Origin: a virus
IMG/VR virus record: IMGVR_UViG_3300020180_000004
Span: 1 to 40,972 of that record
Direction: 5' to 3' (one strand)
Length of the DNA stretch: 40,972 bases
Under the pieces are notes generated by a model. The model ran no database searches and was not told the origin of the DNA. It saw only the letters and a list, made by a program, of their open reading frames with translations. The translations under genes and the position numbers were made by a program. Shown here piece after piece: positions 13,402 to 22,596 of this stretch (positions are counted from its first letter, which is position 1; each line of letters begins with the position of its first letter).

Positions 13402-15472
13402 ACTATACAGTGACGCGGACGATTTGGACAAGGCTATATTTGCGGATCAGAGGTCCAATCTCCAGTTGGTGGCGGGCGAGCATTACAGCAAAAAGAATTC
13501 TCACTATTGGAATAGAATAAGAGATAGTAAAGAATTAAGTTCCGATCAAAAAGTACGTCTCACAAAAAATCATATATATAAAATATCAAAGATTAGAAGA
13601 AACATTCTACTTTCTCATGCTGCGGGCATTGGTATTGTTCCGAGTAACGAGTCAGAGTTACAGGACCAAAAGTCTGCGGAGTTAAATAAGGCCGTTTGGA
13701 ATTACGGCAAAGAGAAGTTAGGTATAAAGAAGCGCGTTCACGAGTGGGCAAAGGAGTACTTTGACATTGGTGAGGTTGCTATAAAAATGTTTTGGGACCC
13801 ACGCGCAGGCAGGTTCTTAGGATACAAACAAAAATTAGATGAGATGGGTCAACCTGTAATGGATGAGATGGGTCAACCTGTCGCTGGGGAAGAGGCTATT
13901 TTCTCTGGCGATTTAGTTCTCCATAAAGTTTACGGATTTAATTTACTCAGGCACCCGAACGCAAAGACGATGGACGAGTCGCCTGTACTTATTATTAGAA
14001 GTGCGGTTCAGACGGAAGAGCTTATGCGAATGTTTGGGGACGACGAGGAGAAGAGTAGATTTATTGTGGACGGAAAAGACGACACGTACGTTATTTTCGA
14101 TTCTGTTAAGCAGAGTTACTCTAAGGAAAAAGGCGTAATGACCTTACGTGAATATTATTACAGACCTTGTCCAGAAATGCCAAACGGATATTATTATATT
14201 ACTGTTGAGGGCGGTGTTTTAGCGCAGGGAGAGTTACCATTTGGTATTTTCCCAATTTTGTACCAAGGTCACGATGAGATCGAGACATCTCCGAGGCACA
14301 GGTCGCCGATTAAGCAATTGCGTCCGTGTCAGATAGAAATAAATAGAGCAGCTTCAAAAGTAGCGGAACATCATATTACTTTAGGTGACGACAAGTTAGT
14401 TTTAGTTAACGGCTCTAAAGTTTCCAAGGGTTCCGATTTCCCAGGGATTAGAACGATGACGGTAACGGGCCAAGCGCCAGTTATTATTGGTGGCAGGACT
14501 GGCGAGCAGTACTTGCAACACATTGCTACAAACATACAAGAGATTTACGAGTTAGCGCAGATTCCAGAGAGCATGGCGGAGAAGAGTCAGGGCGATCCAT
14601 GGGGCGAGTTATTTAAATCAGTGAAGCAAAAAAAGAATTTTATAATAGACGCAGAGAAGTTTGCATTTTTCTTAGTAGACGTGTGCAAATTGTATTTAGA
14701 TTTAGCGAAGAACTATTTCGACGACACGATGCTTGTTGAGATGGTTGGGAGAAATGAGCGCATAAATATTTCTGAATTTAAGAACACAAAAGCACAATGC
14801 TACCAGATAAAAGTTGAACCATTAAGTGAAGATATGGAGACAATGATGGGGAAGCAGTTGATGCTGAACCATGTGCTCCAGTATTCAGGTGGGCAATTAA
14901 ACAGGGAAGACATTGGCAAGCTTGTGCGTTTAATGCCGTACGCAAACAATGAAAAAGCGTTTGACGATATGACTTTAAACTACGATAGGGCGACAAACCT
15001 TATTTTAGCTTTGGATAGAGGGGACGCACCTGCTCCGAGCCGTTATGATGACGGCCCATACGTGATTAAAAGATTAACTGCGCGTCAAGTGCAGTCCGAT
15101 TTTGCGTATCTTGATCAGGCTATCCAGCAGAACTACGAATTAACGGTAAAACTATACGAAGAATTAGAAGCGGACAAGATGGCCAAGATACAGGCGGCAA
15201 ACGCTGACTTTATCCCTACGGACGGCCCATCAATAAAAGTAGCGTGGTACATAAAAGATCCGACGAATTCGGCTAGATCAATACAGGCCACCCTTCCAGC
15301 CAATGCGATAAATTGGTTGGTTAAAAGATTAGAAGATCAAGGTACTAACCAACAGCAGTTGGAGGGTATCAAAAATCAAGGAGTGCTAGCAGAGATAGCA
15401 CAGCAATTTAAACAGGGACAAATTCCACAGGGAAGTGGTGGTTTGCCTAAGCTCCAAGGAGGATTAGTATGA
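13370..15472 (+). CDS. Portal protein
   Basis: A 700-aa protein that would form the dodecameric ring through which DNA is packaged and ejected, and on which the head assembles. Length, position between terminase and scaffold, and text such as the N-terminal helical region, the hydrophilic mid-region with WAKEYFDIGEVAIKMFWDP, and the long Gln-rich helical C-terminus fit the P22-type portal group, whose members have about 725 residues. An 8-residue segment (DEMGQPV plus one) is duplicated near residue 160. The coding style turns AT-richer than that of the terminase genes before it. Confidence 0.88.
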   Translation: MKQQTIQELNKLYSDADDLDKAIFADQRSNLQLVAGEHYSKKNSHYWNRIRDSKELSSDQKVRLTKNHIYKISKIRRNILLSHAAGIGIVPSNESELQDQKSAELNKAVWNYGKEKLGIKKRVHEWAKEYFDIGEVAIKMFWDPRAGRFLGYKQKLDEMGQPVMDEMGQPVAGEEAIFSGDLVLHKVYGFNLLRHPNAKTMDESPVLIIRSAVQTEELMRMFGDDEEKSRFIVDGKDDTYVIFDSVKQSYSKEKGVMTLREYYYRPCPEMPNGYYYITVEGGVLAQGELPFGIFPILYQGHDEIETSPRHRSPIKQLRPCQIEINRAASKVAEHHITLGDDKLVLVNGSKVSKGSDFPGIRTMTVTGQAPVIIGGRTGEQYLQHIATNIQEIYELAQIPESMAEKSQGDPWGELFKSVKQKKNFIIDAEKFAFFLVDVCKLYLDLAKNYFDDTMLVEMVGRNERINISEFKNTKAQCYQIKVEPLSEDMETMMGKQLMLNHVLQYSGGQLNREDIGKLVRLMPYANNEKAFDDMTLNYDRATNLILALDRGDAPAPSRYDDGPYVIKRLTARQVQSDFAYLDQAIQQNYELTVKLYEELEADKMAKIQAANADFIPTDGPSIKVAWYIKDPTNSARSIQATLPANAINWLVKRLEDQGTNQQQLEGIKNQGVLAEIAQQFKQGQIPQGSGGLPKLQGGLV
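13838..13885 (+). repeat. 24-bp tandem duplication in portal gene
   Basis: GATGAGATGGGTCAACCTGT occurs at 13838 and again at 13862, giving a 24-bp unit present twice and the protein repeat DEMGQPVM/DEMGQPVA. The frame is preserved. It probably lies in a surface loop that tolerates insertion and arose by slippage. Confidence 0.9.
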
Positions 15473-16512
15473 ATACCGAAAATATTCAAACGACACCCGC
15501 TACTGGTGGTATGAGTGCCGAAAGCACGAGTGCAAACGTAGCAACAGAAACTTCCATAAATGAAGTGGCCCCTAGCACACCGAGTGTTGGTGGTGAAACT
15601 ATCGACACAGCGTTACCTACATATACGCCCAATTTTAAATATAAGGCGGCATTTCAAGAGAAAGAGTTAGACGGTTTTTGGCATCCATTAATTAAGGACC
15701 CAGATTCTGAAAAGAAAGTGAAAGAGATTTTCACTAGAGCAGACGCTTTCGACATGATGAAAGACAAATACGAGAAGAGAGATACAGATTACTCTTCTTT
15801 ACAAAAAGACTATGAGACACAGGCACGAGTGGTACAAAAAGTAGTCGATGCCAGACAGAAATCAGATTTTGATTCTGTGTTTAGAAATTTAAACATGACA
15901 GACCACGAAGTATTACAGTGGGCAGCAAAGAAGATAGACTATTTAAATATGATGAATGGTTTAGCTCCAGAGCAGAGGACTGCGATAGAGCGACAGCAGC
16001 AGGCAGTCTACGCTAATGAAACATATCAAGAACAATTAAATGAGACGCAATCATTACTCCAGCAGCAGAAGACACAGGTCGTGGCCATGCAGTTGGACAT
16101 TGTACTTTCTAAGCCAGAGGTACAACAAATGTCTACGTCTTGGGACGAAAAAATGGGATCAGGCGCTTTCAAACAAGCGGTCATAGAGGAAGGTCAGAAT
16201 CATTGGTTATTTACCCAACAACAAACGGGTCAGGGCGTTGTTTTAACACCAGAGGACGCAATCTCTAAAGTGTTACATAAGTTTGGGAAATTTATCAGTC
16301 TTCAACAAGGTGGTTCAGCTCCGCAAGAGTCCACCCCTCAGGGCACGCAGTACGCACAGCAGAACACGCAAAGTTTTGCGAGCACACAGGCAAAACCTGT
16401 TATTCCCGCTATACCAGGGTCATCAAAAACTCCAATTAAAAAACAATTTACGAGTTTAGATGAGATTAAAAAACACGCTAAAGAATTAGAACGCAGAGAT
16501 AGCGGCTACTAA
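15469..16512 (+). CDS. Scaffolding protein
   Basis: A 347-aa protein between portal and coat genes, overlapping the portal gene by 4 bases. A Ser/Thr-rich flexible N-terminus (to about 50) is followed by long charged helices with Gln-rich segments (about 85-215), likely coiled coils. The C-terminus ends in a basic helix (about residues 322-343, SLDEIKKHAKELERR), comparable to the helix-loop-helix with which the P22 scaffold grips the coat. It should direct procapsid assembly and leave afterwards. No protease motif seen. Confidence 0.8.
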   Translation: MNTENIQTTPATGGMSAESTSANVATETSINEVAPSTPSVGGETIDTALPTYTPNFKYKAAFQEKELDGFWHPLIKDPDSEKKVKEIFTRADAFDMMKDKYEKRDTDYSSLQKDYETQARVVQKVVDARQKSDFDSVFRNLNMTDHEVLQWAAKKIDYLNMMNGLAPEQRTAIERQQQAVYANETYQEQLNETQSLLQQQKTQVVAMQLDIVLSKPEVQQMSTSWDEKMGSGAFKQAVIEEGQNHWLFTQQQTGQGVVLTPEDAISKVLHKFGKFISLQQGGSAPQESTPQGTQYAQQNTQSFASTQAKPVIPAIPGSSKTPIKKQFTSLDEIKKHAKELERRDSGY

Positions 16513-16549
16513 TATTTAGCTTTACAATTAAAAAAGGAAATACAATTTT

Positions 16550-17839
16550 ATGGCAACAAGTAGAGTTTTTCAGGACATGCTAAATGAATATTTAGCAGTT
16601 GATCTTTTAAAGGCCGAGTTAAAGAAACAAGATTACTACTTTTCAAAAGTAGATATGGATGAAGGCGCAAAAGGCGGAAACGTTATCGTTCCTTTTGAAG
16701 GGCAGTACGCTTCTTCAATTGAATTCGGTGCATTAGCGTCTGATACAGATATCTCTGAGTACAAATATGTAAGAGGCACACTTGCTCCTACAGTTGAAGC
16801 TTGGGGTACTCTAGTTTTCAACCACAGAGATTTAATGCAACATGATGGTAAAGTTAACGAGACATCGTTTCTTAAAATTTTACCAGGACAAATCACAGAC
16901 TTCATTACACAAATGAAATGTGCATTGTCTACTAACGCATTAAACGGAAGTTCATTTGCTACAGTAACAGTTGATGGAACTGCGGGCGGTGTGATTGAAG
17001 TTGATAGAGTAGAGCGTTTCACTCTTTCTCAAAAAGTTATTCTAGACGATAACAACTCTGTGGCAGGTACATTCTATGTAATTGCAGTAGACGTTAACGC
17101 TGGGACATTGGGACTTGGCGCTGTAACACTTTCTGCTACACGCGGTGGTGCTGCTGCTGACGTTTCTGCATACACTGTAGCTCAAGTAGCTAAAGTTTTT
17201 CACCCAGGAGCGCAATCCTCTTCATACACATCTATCAAGTCACAATTAGCATCTCTTGCGAACGGTGGTCCAGCTACACTTTTTGGTCAAACAAAAACGG
17301 CTTACCCACATTTACAAGCGACACAAATTGATGGTTCTGCGGTATCTGCAACAAACGTACTTCAAAAGATTTTTGATGGTGCATCTAGAATGCAGCGTTT
17401 AGGTAGAAACATGGCTGACCTTGAAGTGATCATGAGCTTAAAGCACATGGGATCTATTCTAACTTTGTTAGAAGTTGGTGGCGGAACTGCTGTAACATCT
17501 CCGGGCAAAGGTGCTTTCAACGTTGTTCAGGGTTCAAGAAAAGTATCTGCATACGGTTGGACAGAGATCATGGTTGGATCTCCAGCGGGACACATGCTTA
17601 AATTAGTAGGTGTTTTAGATATGGATAACGATTGGATCTGGTTCAACGGTGGTTGGGACACAGTAACGTTCTATTCTAACGGTGGCTTAAAGAGAAGAAA
17701 AGCTCCAGACGGAAAAGAATATTTCGAGAAGAGAGCGACGTCAGGATACCAATATATTCTTGACCATGTTATGGAAGGCGACCAAGCGGTTAAAGCTCCA
17801 TACAAGCATGGAATCATTCACTCAATTCCAAACTACTAA
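16550..17839 (+). CDS. Major capsid protein
   Basis: A 429-aa protein in the standard place after the scaffold, close in size to the P22 coat (430). The layout fits an HK97-type fold: an N-terminal helix, an extended segment rich in hydrophobic residues, and a C-terminal beta-rich axial part. Residues of about 160-225 form a Gly/Ala/Val-rich beta insertion that could be an added domain. Codons are more AT-ending and uniform than in neighbouring genes, as expected for the most expressed gene, and a terminator follows. The start has AAAAAGGA upstream. Confidence 0.88.
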   Translation: MATSRVFQDMLNEYLAVDLLKAELKKQDYYFSKVDMDEGAKGGNVIVPFEGQYASSIEFGALASDTDISEYKYVRGTLAPTVEAWGTLVFNHRDLMQHDGKVNETSFLKILPGQITDFITQMKCALSTNALNGSSFATVTVDGTAGGVIEVDRVERFTLSQKVILDDNNSVAGTFYVIAVDVNAGTLGLGAVTLSATRGGAAADVSAYTVAQVAKVFHPGAQSSSYTSIKSQLASLANGGPATLFGQTKTAYPHLQATQIDGSAVSATNVLQKIFDGASRMQRLGRNMADLEVIMSLKHMGSILTLLEVGGGTAVTSPGKGAFNVVQGSRKVSAYGWTEIMVGSPAGHMLKLVGVLDMDNDWIWFNGGWDTVTFYSNGGLKRRKAPDGKEYFEKRATSGYQYILDHVMEGDQAVKAPYKHGIIHSIPNY

Positions 17840-17854
17840 GCAAAACTTTAATAG

Positions 17855-17885
17855 GGAGCCTTTCGGGGCTCCTTATATTTATTTT
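17855..17885 (+). terminator. Terminator after major capsid gene
   Basis: Stem GGAGCC / GGCTCC with loop TTTCGG, then a T-rich stretch (TTATATTTATTTT). It lies 16 bases after the coat stop codon. A partial terminator here would raise coat expression over the fibre genes downstream, a common arrangement. Confidence 0.75.
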
Positions 17886-17896
17886 AGTGGGGAAGT

Positions 17897-19537
17897 ATGA
17901 GAAAAAGCGGTTCACGTCTTATTTTAAAAGACATTGAGGACAACTACGTCCGCGAAAACTTTTTTAGGTTAGAGAAGTTTTTAGACGAACAAGTTTTCTT
18001 TGACGGTGATTTTAGTTTTTTTGAAATAGACATAAAGTCTCAAGATTTTAATTTTAAGGTAAAGCATTCTCTTAAGTTTATTCCGCAAGACGTTTTCTTT
18101 TTAGCGGTAGAGGGTGACCATAATTTTTACTTTAAGTATCAAGATTTCGACAGAGATTTTATGTATATTTCTGCAAGCGGACCCTGTGTTATTCGATTTA
18201 TTGCGGGCAGACTAAGTTACAAGGGCAGAGTAGATTTAGGTCATACTCAGACCTACCCACTTGTAGTCCCAGGCTCTGCTGCGATAGCAGACCATACGTT
18301 ACTAACAAATATTGGAACTAACACTCACGCACAAGTTGATTCACATATTGCATCTACTGCAAATCCACACGCGGTAACAAAAGCGCAAGTGGGTTTAGCG
18401 AATGTAGATAATACGAGTGACGTAAATAAACCAGTATCAACGGCCACACAAACTGCACTTAATAATAAAGTTACAACATTAACTGGAGATGTTACTGGTT
18501 CGGGGACAAGTAGCTTTGCTGCTACTGCGGTTTCTATCGGAGGAAAAACAGCTGCTCAAGTGTCTACCTCTGTAGATGATACAATTGCTGCAACGTCTTT
18601 AAATACTGCCAGCGCAATAGTGAAAAGAGATGCAAGCGGAAACGTTGCTCTTGGAAAACTAGCTTTAAGTGGTAGTCCAATCGACACTAATAGATTTTTA
18701 AATTTAGTTGTTTCACAAGCCCCTGTTGCAGCAACAACATCAATTTTTAACCAAATCAGCGTACCTTCGAATGCCAGCAATTTTGCTGTGACTGGGTTTA
18801 GGAGCCGTGTTTTAAGCACAAATTCTGAAAACATAACTAGAAGATATATCGGAATGTTCAACAGTGTAGATCACACTGGCACCGGAAGCACTACCGGAAA
18901 TAACGGCCTTGTCGGTACGGATTCTTTCGGTCAGCTACAGTCAGCTGCTTCGATGGGTTTGGTCAGCGGGATCGCTGGCACTTGCAATAATACGTCTACC
19001 GGCACGATAACTAACGGATTTGGTGGCTTATTTGCGGTCAGCAATTTTGGAGTCGGTCTAATTACTACTGCGCAAGTTGTGTCTGCGGCGATCGGGAATT
19101 TTAACGCTGGTGGCACAATAACTACTGCTTACGGAGTACGGGTTCAAAATATTATTAACTCTGGAACGGTGGGAAGTACGTTCGGGGTTCATGTCGGAAA
19201 TTTAACTGCCGGTGTACAAACTAACGTGCCGTTTTCTTTTTTCGCAACGGACGCGAACGCTTTCAACTATTTTGCAGGGAGAACAAAGTTCGGGGCAGGA
19301 ACAACTATTCCAACGACTGGATTTAGCTTAGACAACAACGGTGGGTTTAGAACAGAAAGCACGATAGGCGAAATGATTCGGGCAAATAATTCTGGGCTTT
19401 CTTTTTTTGGAAACGCAGCTGTAGTTAAGCAGCCAAGCGCAGGCGCAGTTTCAGCTGGTGCTACTTATACAGCGACAGAACAAACTATGATTCAAGAAAT
19501 GTACGATGCTTTAAGAGTTTACGGACTACTAACATAA
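17897..19537 (+). CDS. Fibre protein, possibly head fibre
   Basis: A 546-aa protein. Residues 1-120 form a distinct aromatic-rich domain, probably for attachment to the virion. Next comes a linker common in phage fibres (HAQVDSHIASTANPHAVTK and GLANVDNTSDVNKPVS, about residues 148-190). The rest is Thr/Ser/Gly/Asn-rich repeats expected to fold as beta structure, and the last 30 residues may be a trimerisation tip. It lies directly after the coat gene and away from the adaptor genes, so it may decorate the head; a tail fibre is the alternative. It would bind the host surface. Confidence 0.75.
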   Translation: MRKSGSRLILKDIEDNYVRENFFRLEKFLDEQVFFDGDFSFFEIDIKSQDFNFKVKHSLKFIPQDVFFLAVEGDHNFYFKYQDFDRDFMYISASGPCVIRFIAGRLSYKGRVDLGHTQTYPLVVPGSAAIADHTLLTNIGTNTHAQVDSHIASTANPHAVTKAQVGLANVDNTSDVNKPVSTATQTALNNKVTTLTGDVTGSGTSSFAATAVSIGGKTAAQVSTSVDDTIAATSLNTASAIVKRDASGNVALGKLALSGSPIDTNRFLNLVVSQAPVAATTSIFNQISVPSNASNFAVTGFRSRVLSTNSENITRRYIGMFNSVDHTGTGSTTGNNGLVGTDSFGQLQSAASMGLVSGIAGTCNNTSTGTITNGFGGLFAVSNFGVGLITTAQVVSAAIGNFNAGGTITTAYGVRVQNIINSGTVGSTFGVHVGNLTAGVQTNVPFSFFATDANAFNYFAGRTKFGAGTTIPTTGFSLDNNGGFRTESTIGEMIRANNSGLSFFGNAAVVKQPSAGAVSAGATYTATEQTMIQEMYDALRVYGLLT

Positions 19538-19554
19538 AAAAAGGGAATTAATTA

Positions 19555-19902
19555 ATGGCTATTCAAAAAGAAAAAACTCTAGCTAACGGTTCGGTCGGCA
19601 ATTATTGGAGAGTGACCTCTGTTTTTATAAACAGACAAGCTTTTCAAATAGATGCCAGAATAGCTTTATTCAAAGACGTTGCAGCAAGTAGCGAGGGAAA
19701 GCCTCCACTAGGAGAAAACAAATCTTTTATATTTTCTTTTACTATGGCTGAGTTTTTAGCTGCTCCAAACGCTCTACATTTCGTTTATACAAAAATAAAA
19801 GAGCAAGCTGCTGTATTAACTTATTTTGAAATCAACGGTGAGCCAGTGGAACCTCCGACTAGATTCGATGCGGATATATACGGTGGCATTGATGTTTTCT
19901 AA
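19555..19902 (+). CDS. Unknown virion-associated protein
   Basis: A 115-aa protein with strong beta character and no signal or membrane helix. It starts 17 bases after the fibre gene with AAAGGGAATTAATTA before the ATG, and its end overlaps the next small gene by 11 bases. Placed among fibre genes, it may be a fibre-associated or decoration protein. No family recognised. Confidence 0.7.
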   Translation: MAIQKEKTLANGSVGNYWRVTSVFINRQAFQIDARIALFKDVAASSEGKPPLGENKSFIFSFTMAEFLAAPNALHFVYTKIKEQAAVLTYFEINGEPVEPPTRFDADIYGGIDVF

Positions 19903-20038
19903 CGAGGCCAGCCTGACGAAAGAGCAAGCTCTGCAAATACTTGCAAGTGCCGTAGCGCAAATGAAGTTAACGCTTCAGGAGCATCAAATGTTACAGCAAG
20001 CTTTAATGGTTTTGAAAGCAGAGGACAAAAAGACATGA
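19892..20038 (+). CDS. 48-aa helical protein
   Basis: ATG 19892 is chosen over an in-frame upstream start at 19826, because GGTGG precedes it and the upstream part only mirrors the end of the 115-aa gene in another frame. The product is a single Gln/Ala/Leu-rich amphipathic helix. Overlaps on both sides (11 bases before, ATGA after) support coupling. Function unknown. Confidence 0.6.
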   Translation: MFSNEASLTKEQALQILASAVAQMKLTLQEHQMLQQALMVLKAEDKKT

Positions 20039-20109
20039 CTGCGGAAGAAAAAGCCAAATTAAAGAAGGCTATACGGTTGGTTTCAGTACTAGAAAGACCG
20101 ATAATATGA
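20035..20109 (+). CDS. 24-aa peptide frame
   Basis: A 24-codon frame that starts with the ATGA overlap at the stop of the 48-aa gene. It encodes a Lys/Ala/Glu-rich helix followed by a hydrophobic end (AIRLVSVLE). Another 17-codon frame (20106-20159) overlaps its stop in turn. The case rests only on these overlaps, so both are doubtful. Confidence 0.35.
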   Translation: MTAEEKAKLKKAIRLVSVLERPII

Positions 20110-20207
20110 CGAGAGGTATGCACTACGAAGGTATAGCGGGACCCAAAGATAGAATATAGTGGACATATAGTTTTAATATTTTAGACTAATTACAAGGCGG
20201 GGATTTA

Positions 20208-20441
20208 ATGGATAACAACGTAAAGAGTTTTCTTCAGGCAATACGCCATGAAGCGGTGAAGCTTTATAGAGCGTACGACGCAAGTAACCGCGTTTCCTTT
20301 CAATATGAGGCGCTTCATACAGCAGAAGACGGTGACCCTTGCATGGTTACAGAGTACCAATACGACGGACTATCTACTAGGGTAACTAAGATGCGTGAAT
20401 ATGTAGGTGTTTGGGATTCTGTTACCATGGACATTCCATGA
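20208..20441 (+). CDS. Unknown 77-aa protein
   Basis: A 77-aa protein with AAGGCGGGG before the ATG. An N-terminal helix (to about 25) is followed by a beta-rich part containing several Tyr and one Cys. It overlaps the next fibre gene as ATGA. Small genes at this place often encode fibre attachment proteins or chaperones, but I do not recognise this one. Confidence 0.7.
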   Translation: MDNNVKSFLQAIRHEAVKLYRAYDASNRVSFQYEALHTAEDGDPCMVTEYQYDGLSTRVTKMREYVGVWDSVTMDIP

Positions 20442-22564
20442 GTTTATTCGACAGAAGCCCACAGGGAAATATTCAGAGTCCGACAACAGCACCCACACTA
20501 GGAAGTTTATTTTATTCGAACGCAAGGCTTCCTATTGCGTTTAATGGTAACGCTGAATCTGCGATCAATTATATTTTTGCAACCCTTTATCCAAACTATA
20601 TTTCAACAGTAGCAAACGTTGCGGCCCTTCCACTGACTGCAAACCCAAACGATTATTATATCGTGAGTAACGACGGGGACGGAAAGTCTGCTGGTTATGT
20701 TTGGGTTGTTAGAGACAATGCAGGCGGTTGGGAGAAGAAGTACGACGTTGATTGGAGTTATGAGGGTATTTACTCAGAGACTTTAAATAGAACACAATAC
20801 GTCTACGTTTCTAAGAACGGCTACTCTCAAAGAAATGCTTTAGGTGTCGTGGTTACTGGCTTGTACGCTGGGCAGACAATTTATGGTGGGGACGCAACAC
20901 TTCAAAATTTAACTTTCAATGCGAACTCTTTTGATGGGACCGGGTATGTTCAAACCGACAATTCTTTTAGGCCTACTGCTGATAATAGTATCGACCTTGG
21001 GACTGCGCCGCTCCGTTTTGGAGCAGGATATTTTGGTAGCAGTATTGTGGTGGGCACTCTTACTCTTAGCGGTGCAAGCATTGTTGATTCCACTGGTACA
21101 ATAGGTTTCGATAACGAGAATTTAACAACAACAGGTAACGTAACTGCTGCCTCCTTTTTTGCTACAACACAAATTCAAATCGGATTGCCTGCGGGAAGAT
21201 TAATTTTAGCGCCCGGATCTATTACAGACGAAAGCGGATTAATCGCTTTCGGTAACGAGAATTTAACTACCACGGGTATCATATCGGCGGGAAGTTTTGT
21301 CGCCACTTCTTCTGGAACTTTTGGTGACATTACAATTTCCACGGGGTCGATTATTGCCACGGGTGGTGTGATTTCTTTCGGCAACGAAGACCTCTCCACG
21401 ACGGGCACATTTTCTGCGGGGGATGCGACCGTCACACGTTTAACTTCGGACAACATTCGTTTAGACGGAAACACGATTTCAATAATAGGTGTAAATGGCA
21501 ATTTAATTTTATCTGCAAACGGTACGGGGATCATTGATCTTCAAAGTGCTGCGACAACCTTAGGTGTAACTGCCACGGGCGTAGTAACTGTAACGGGTCA
21601 AGTGAACGCGGATAATTTAAGATTTGATGGGAATATTATTTCGAGCACTGATTTGAATGGTGCTATTCGGCTACAACCTAATGGTACAGGAGATATTGTT
21701 GTTACGGCAAGAACTTCTCCAAACGCCAACAACACTCTGGACCTTGGTGGGTCAGCTCTAAGATTTAAAGACTTATATTTAGGCGGAAACATTTCCGATG
21801 GAACCACTAGCATTTCTCAGCCCACGCTTCAATCTTTGCGCGACATAAATGTCGGTGTAGTGGTTGGTATGGCGCTATTTTACGACGGCACGAAGTGGGT
21901 AGCCTCTGCTCCTGATACAGAGATTACGCACGGCACACTCTCAGGTTTAACGACCGGGGACGCGGGTCACACTCAATTTGTAATGCTTGCTGGTAGGTCT
22001 GGAGGCCAAACGGTTCAAGGAGGAACCGCCGCAAGCAACCTTTTAATTTTAGAGTCAACTTCAAGCGTAACAAAGGGGACAGTTCAGACAAAAGATAATT
22101 TTGTCCCGTTCACAAACGCAAGTTTCTCCGGGACATGGTCGGGAACGGATCTTGGTAGTGGCACGAACTTCTTCAGGGACGTCAACACTAAGGGAGAATT
22201 CTTCGGGTTGCGTTTACAAAACGTAGCTGCGAATCCAGCAAGTTCTGCGCAGAACATTGGGCGTCTTGTTTGGAACACGGTTGATAAAACAGTTTATTTA
22301 GACACGGGCGTTTCTTACATTGCGGTAGGGGACTCTGAGAAATTTACGCAAGACACAGTATGGGACGGTATTTTAACTACCCAGGATTTCAACGTGTCTT
22401 CCGAAATTACAGACGCAAGAACTTCTCTTTGGCAATTATGCGATAACGCAAACGATTTCGAGAGAATTTACACAGTGATAAAAGCGATAAGCGCAACAAC
22501 AGTAAGGGTAGTAGTCAGTCCAGCACTTCCAGCAGGATCATATAGATTGATTGGAATAAACTAA
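20438..22564 (+). CDS. Repeat-rich fibre or appendage protein
   Basis: A 708-aa protein from ATG 20438 (ATGA overlap with the gene before; a frame extending to 20411 has no site). The first 130 residues are an attachment-like domain. Three copies of a motif like IxFGNENLTTTG occur near residues 220, 268 and 311, followed by two copies of a LDGNTIS...NGTG motif typical of phage fibre shafts. The C-terminal 150 residues are less repetitive and end in a compact beta domain. The repeats suggest a long trimeric beta shaft that carries the receptor-binding end. Confidence 0.78.
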   Translation: MSLFDRSPQGNIQSPTTAPTLGSLFYSNARLPIAFNGNAESAINYIFATLYPNYISTVANVAALPLTANPNDYYIVSNDGDGKSAGYVWVVRDNAGGWEKKYDVDWSYEGIYSETLNRTQYVYVSKNGYSQRNALGVVVTGLYAGQTIYGGDATLQNLTFNANSFDGTGYVQTDNSFRPTADNSIDLGTAPLRFGAGYFGSSIVVGTLTLSGASIVDSTGTIGFDNENLTTTGNVTAASFFATTQIQIGLPAGRLILAPGSITDESGLIAFGNENLTTTGIISAGSFVATSSGTFGDITISTGSIIATGGVISFGNEDLSTTGTFSAGDATVTRLTSDNIRLDGNTISIIGVNGNLILSANGTGIIDLQSAATTLGVTATGVVTVTGQVNADNLRFDGNIISSTDLNGAIRLQPNGTGDIVVTARTSPNANNTLDLGGSALRFKDLYLGGNISDGTTSISQPTLQSLRDINVGVVVGMALFYDGTKWVASAPDTEITHGTLSGLTTGDAGHTQFVMLAGRSGGQTVQGGTAASNLLILESTSSVTKGTVQTKDNFVPFTNASFSGTWSGTDLGSGTNFFRDVNTKGEFFGLRLQNVAANPASSAQNIGRLVWNTVDKTVYLDTGVSYIAVGDSEKFTQDTVWDGILTTQDFNVSSEITDARTSLWQLCDNANDFERIYTVIKAISATTVRVVVSPALPAGSYRLIGIN

Positions 22565-22596
22565 GCGGGCCTATTCCGTATAAATTAGGGGGAAAA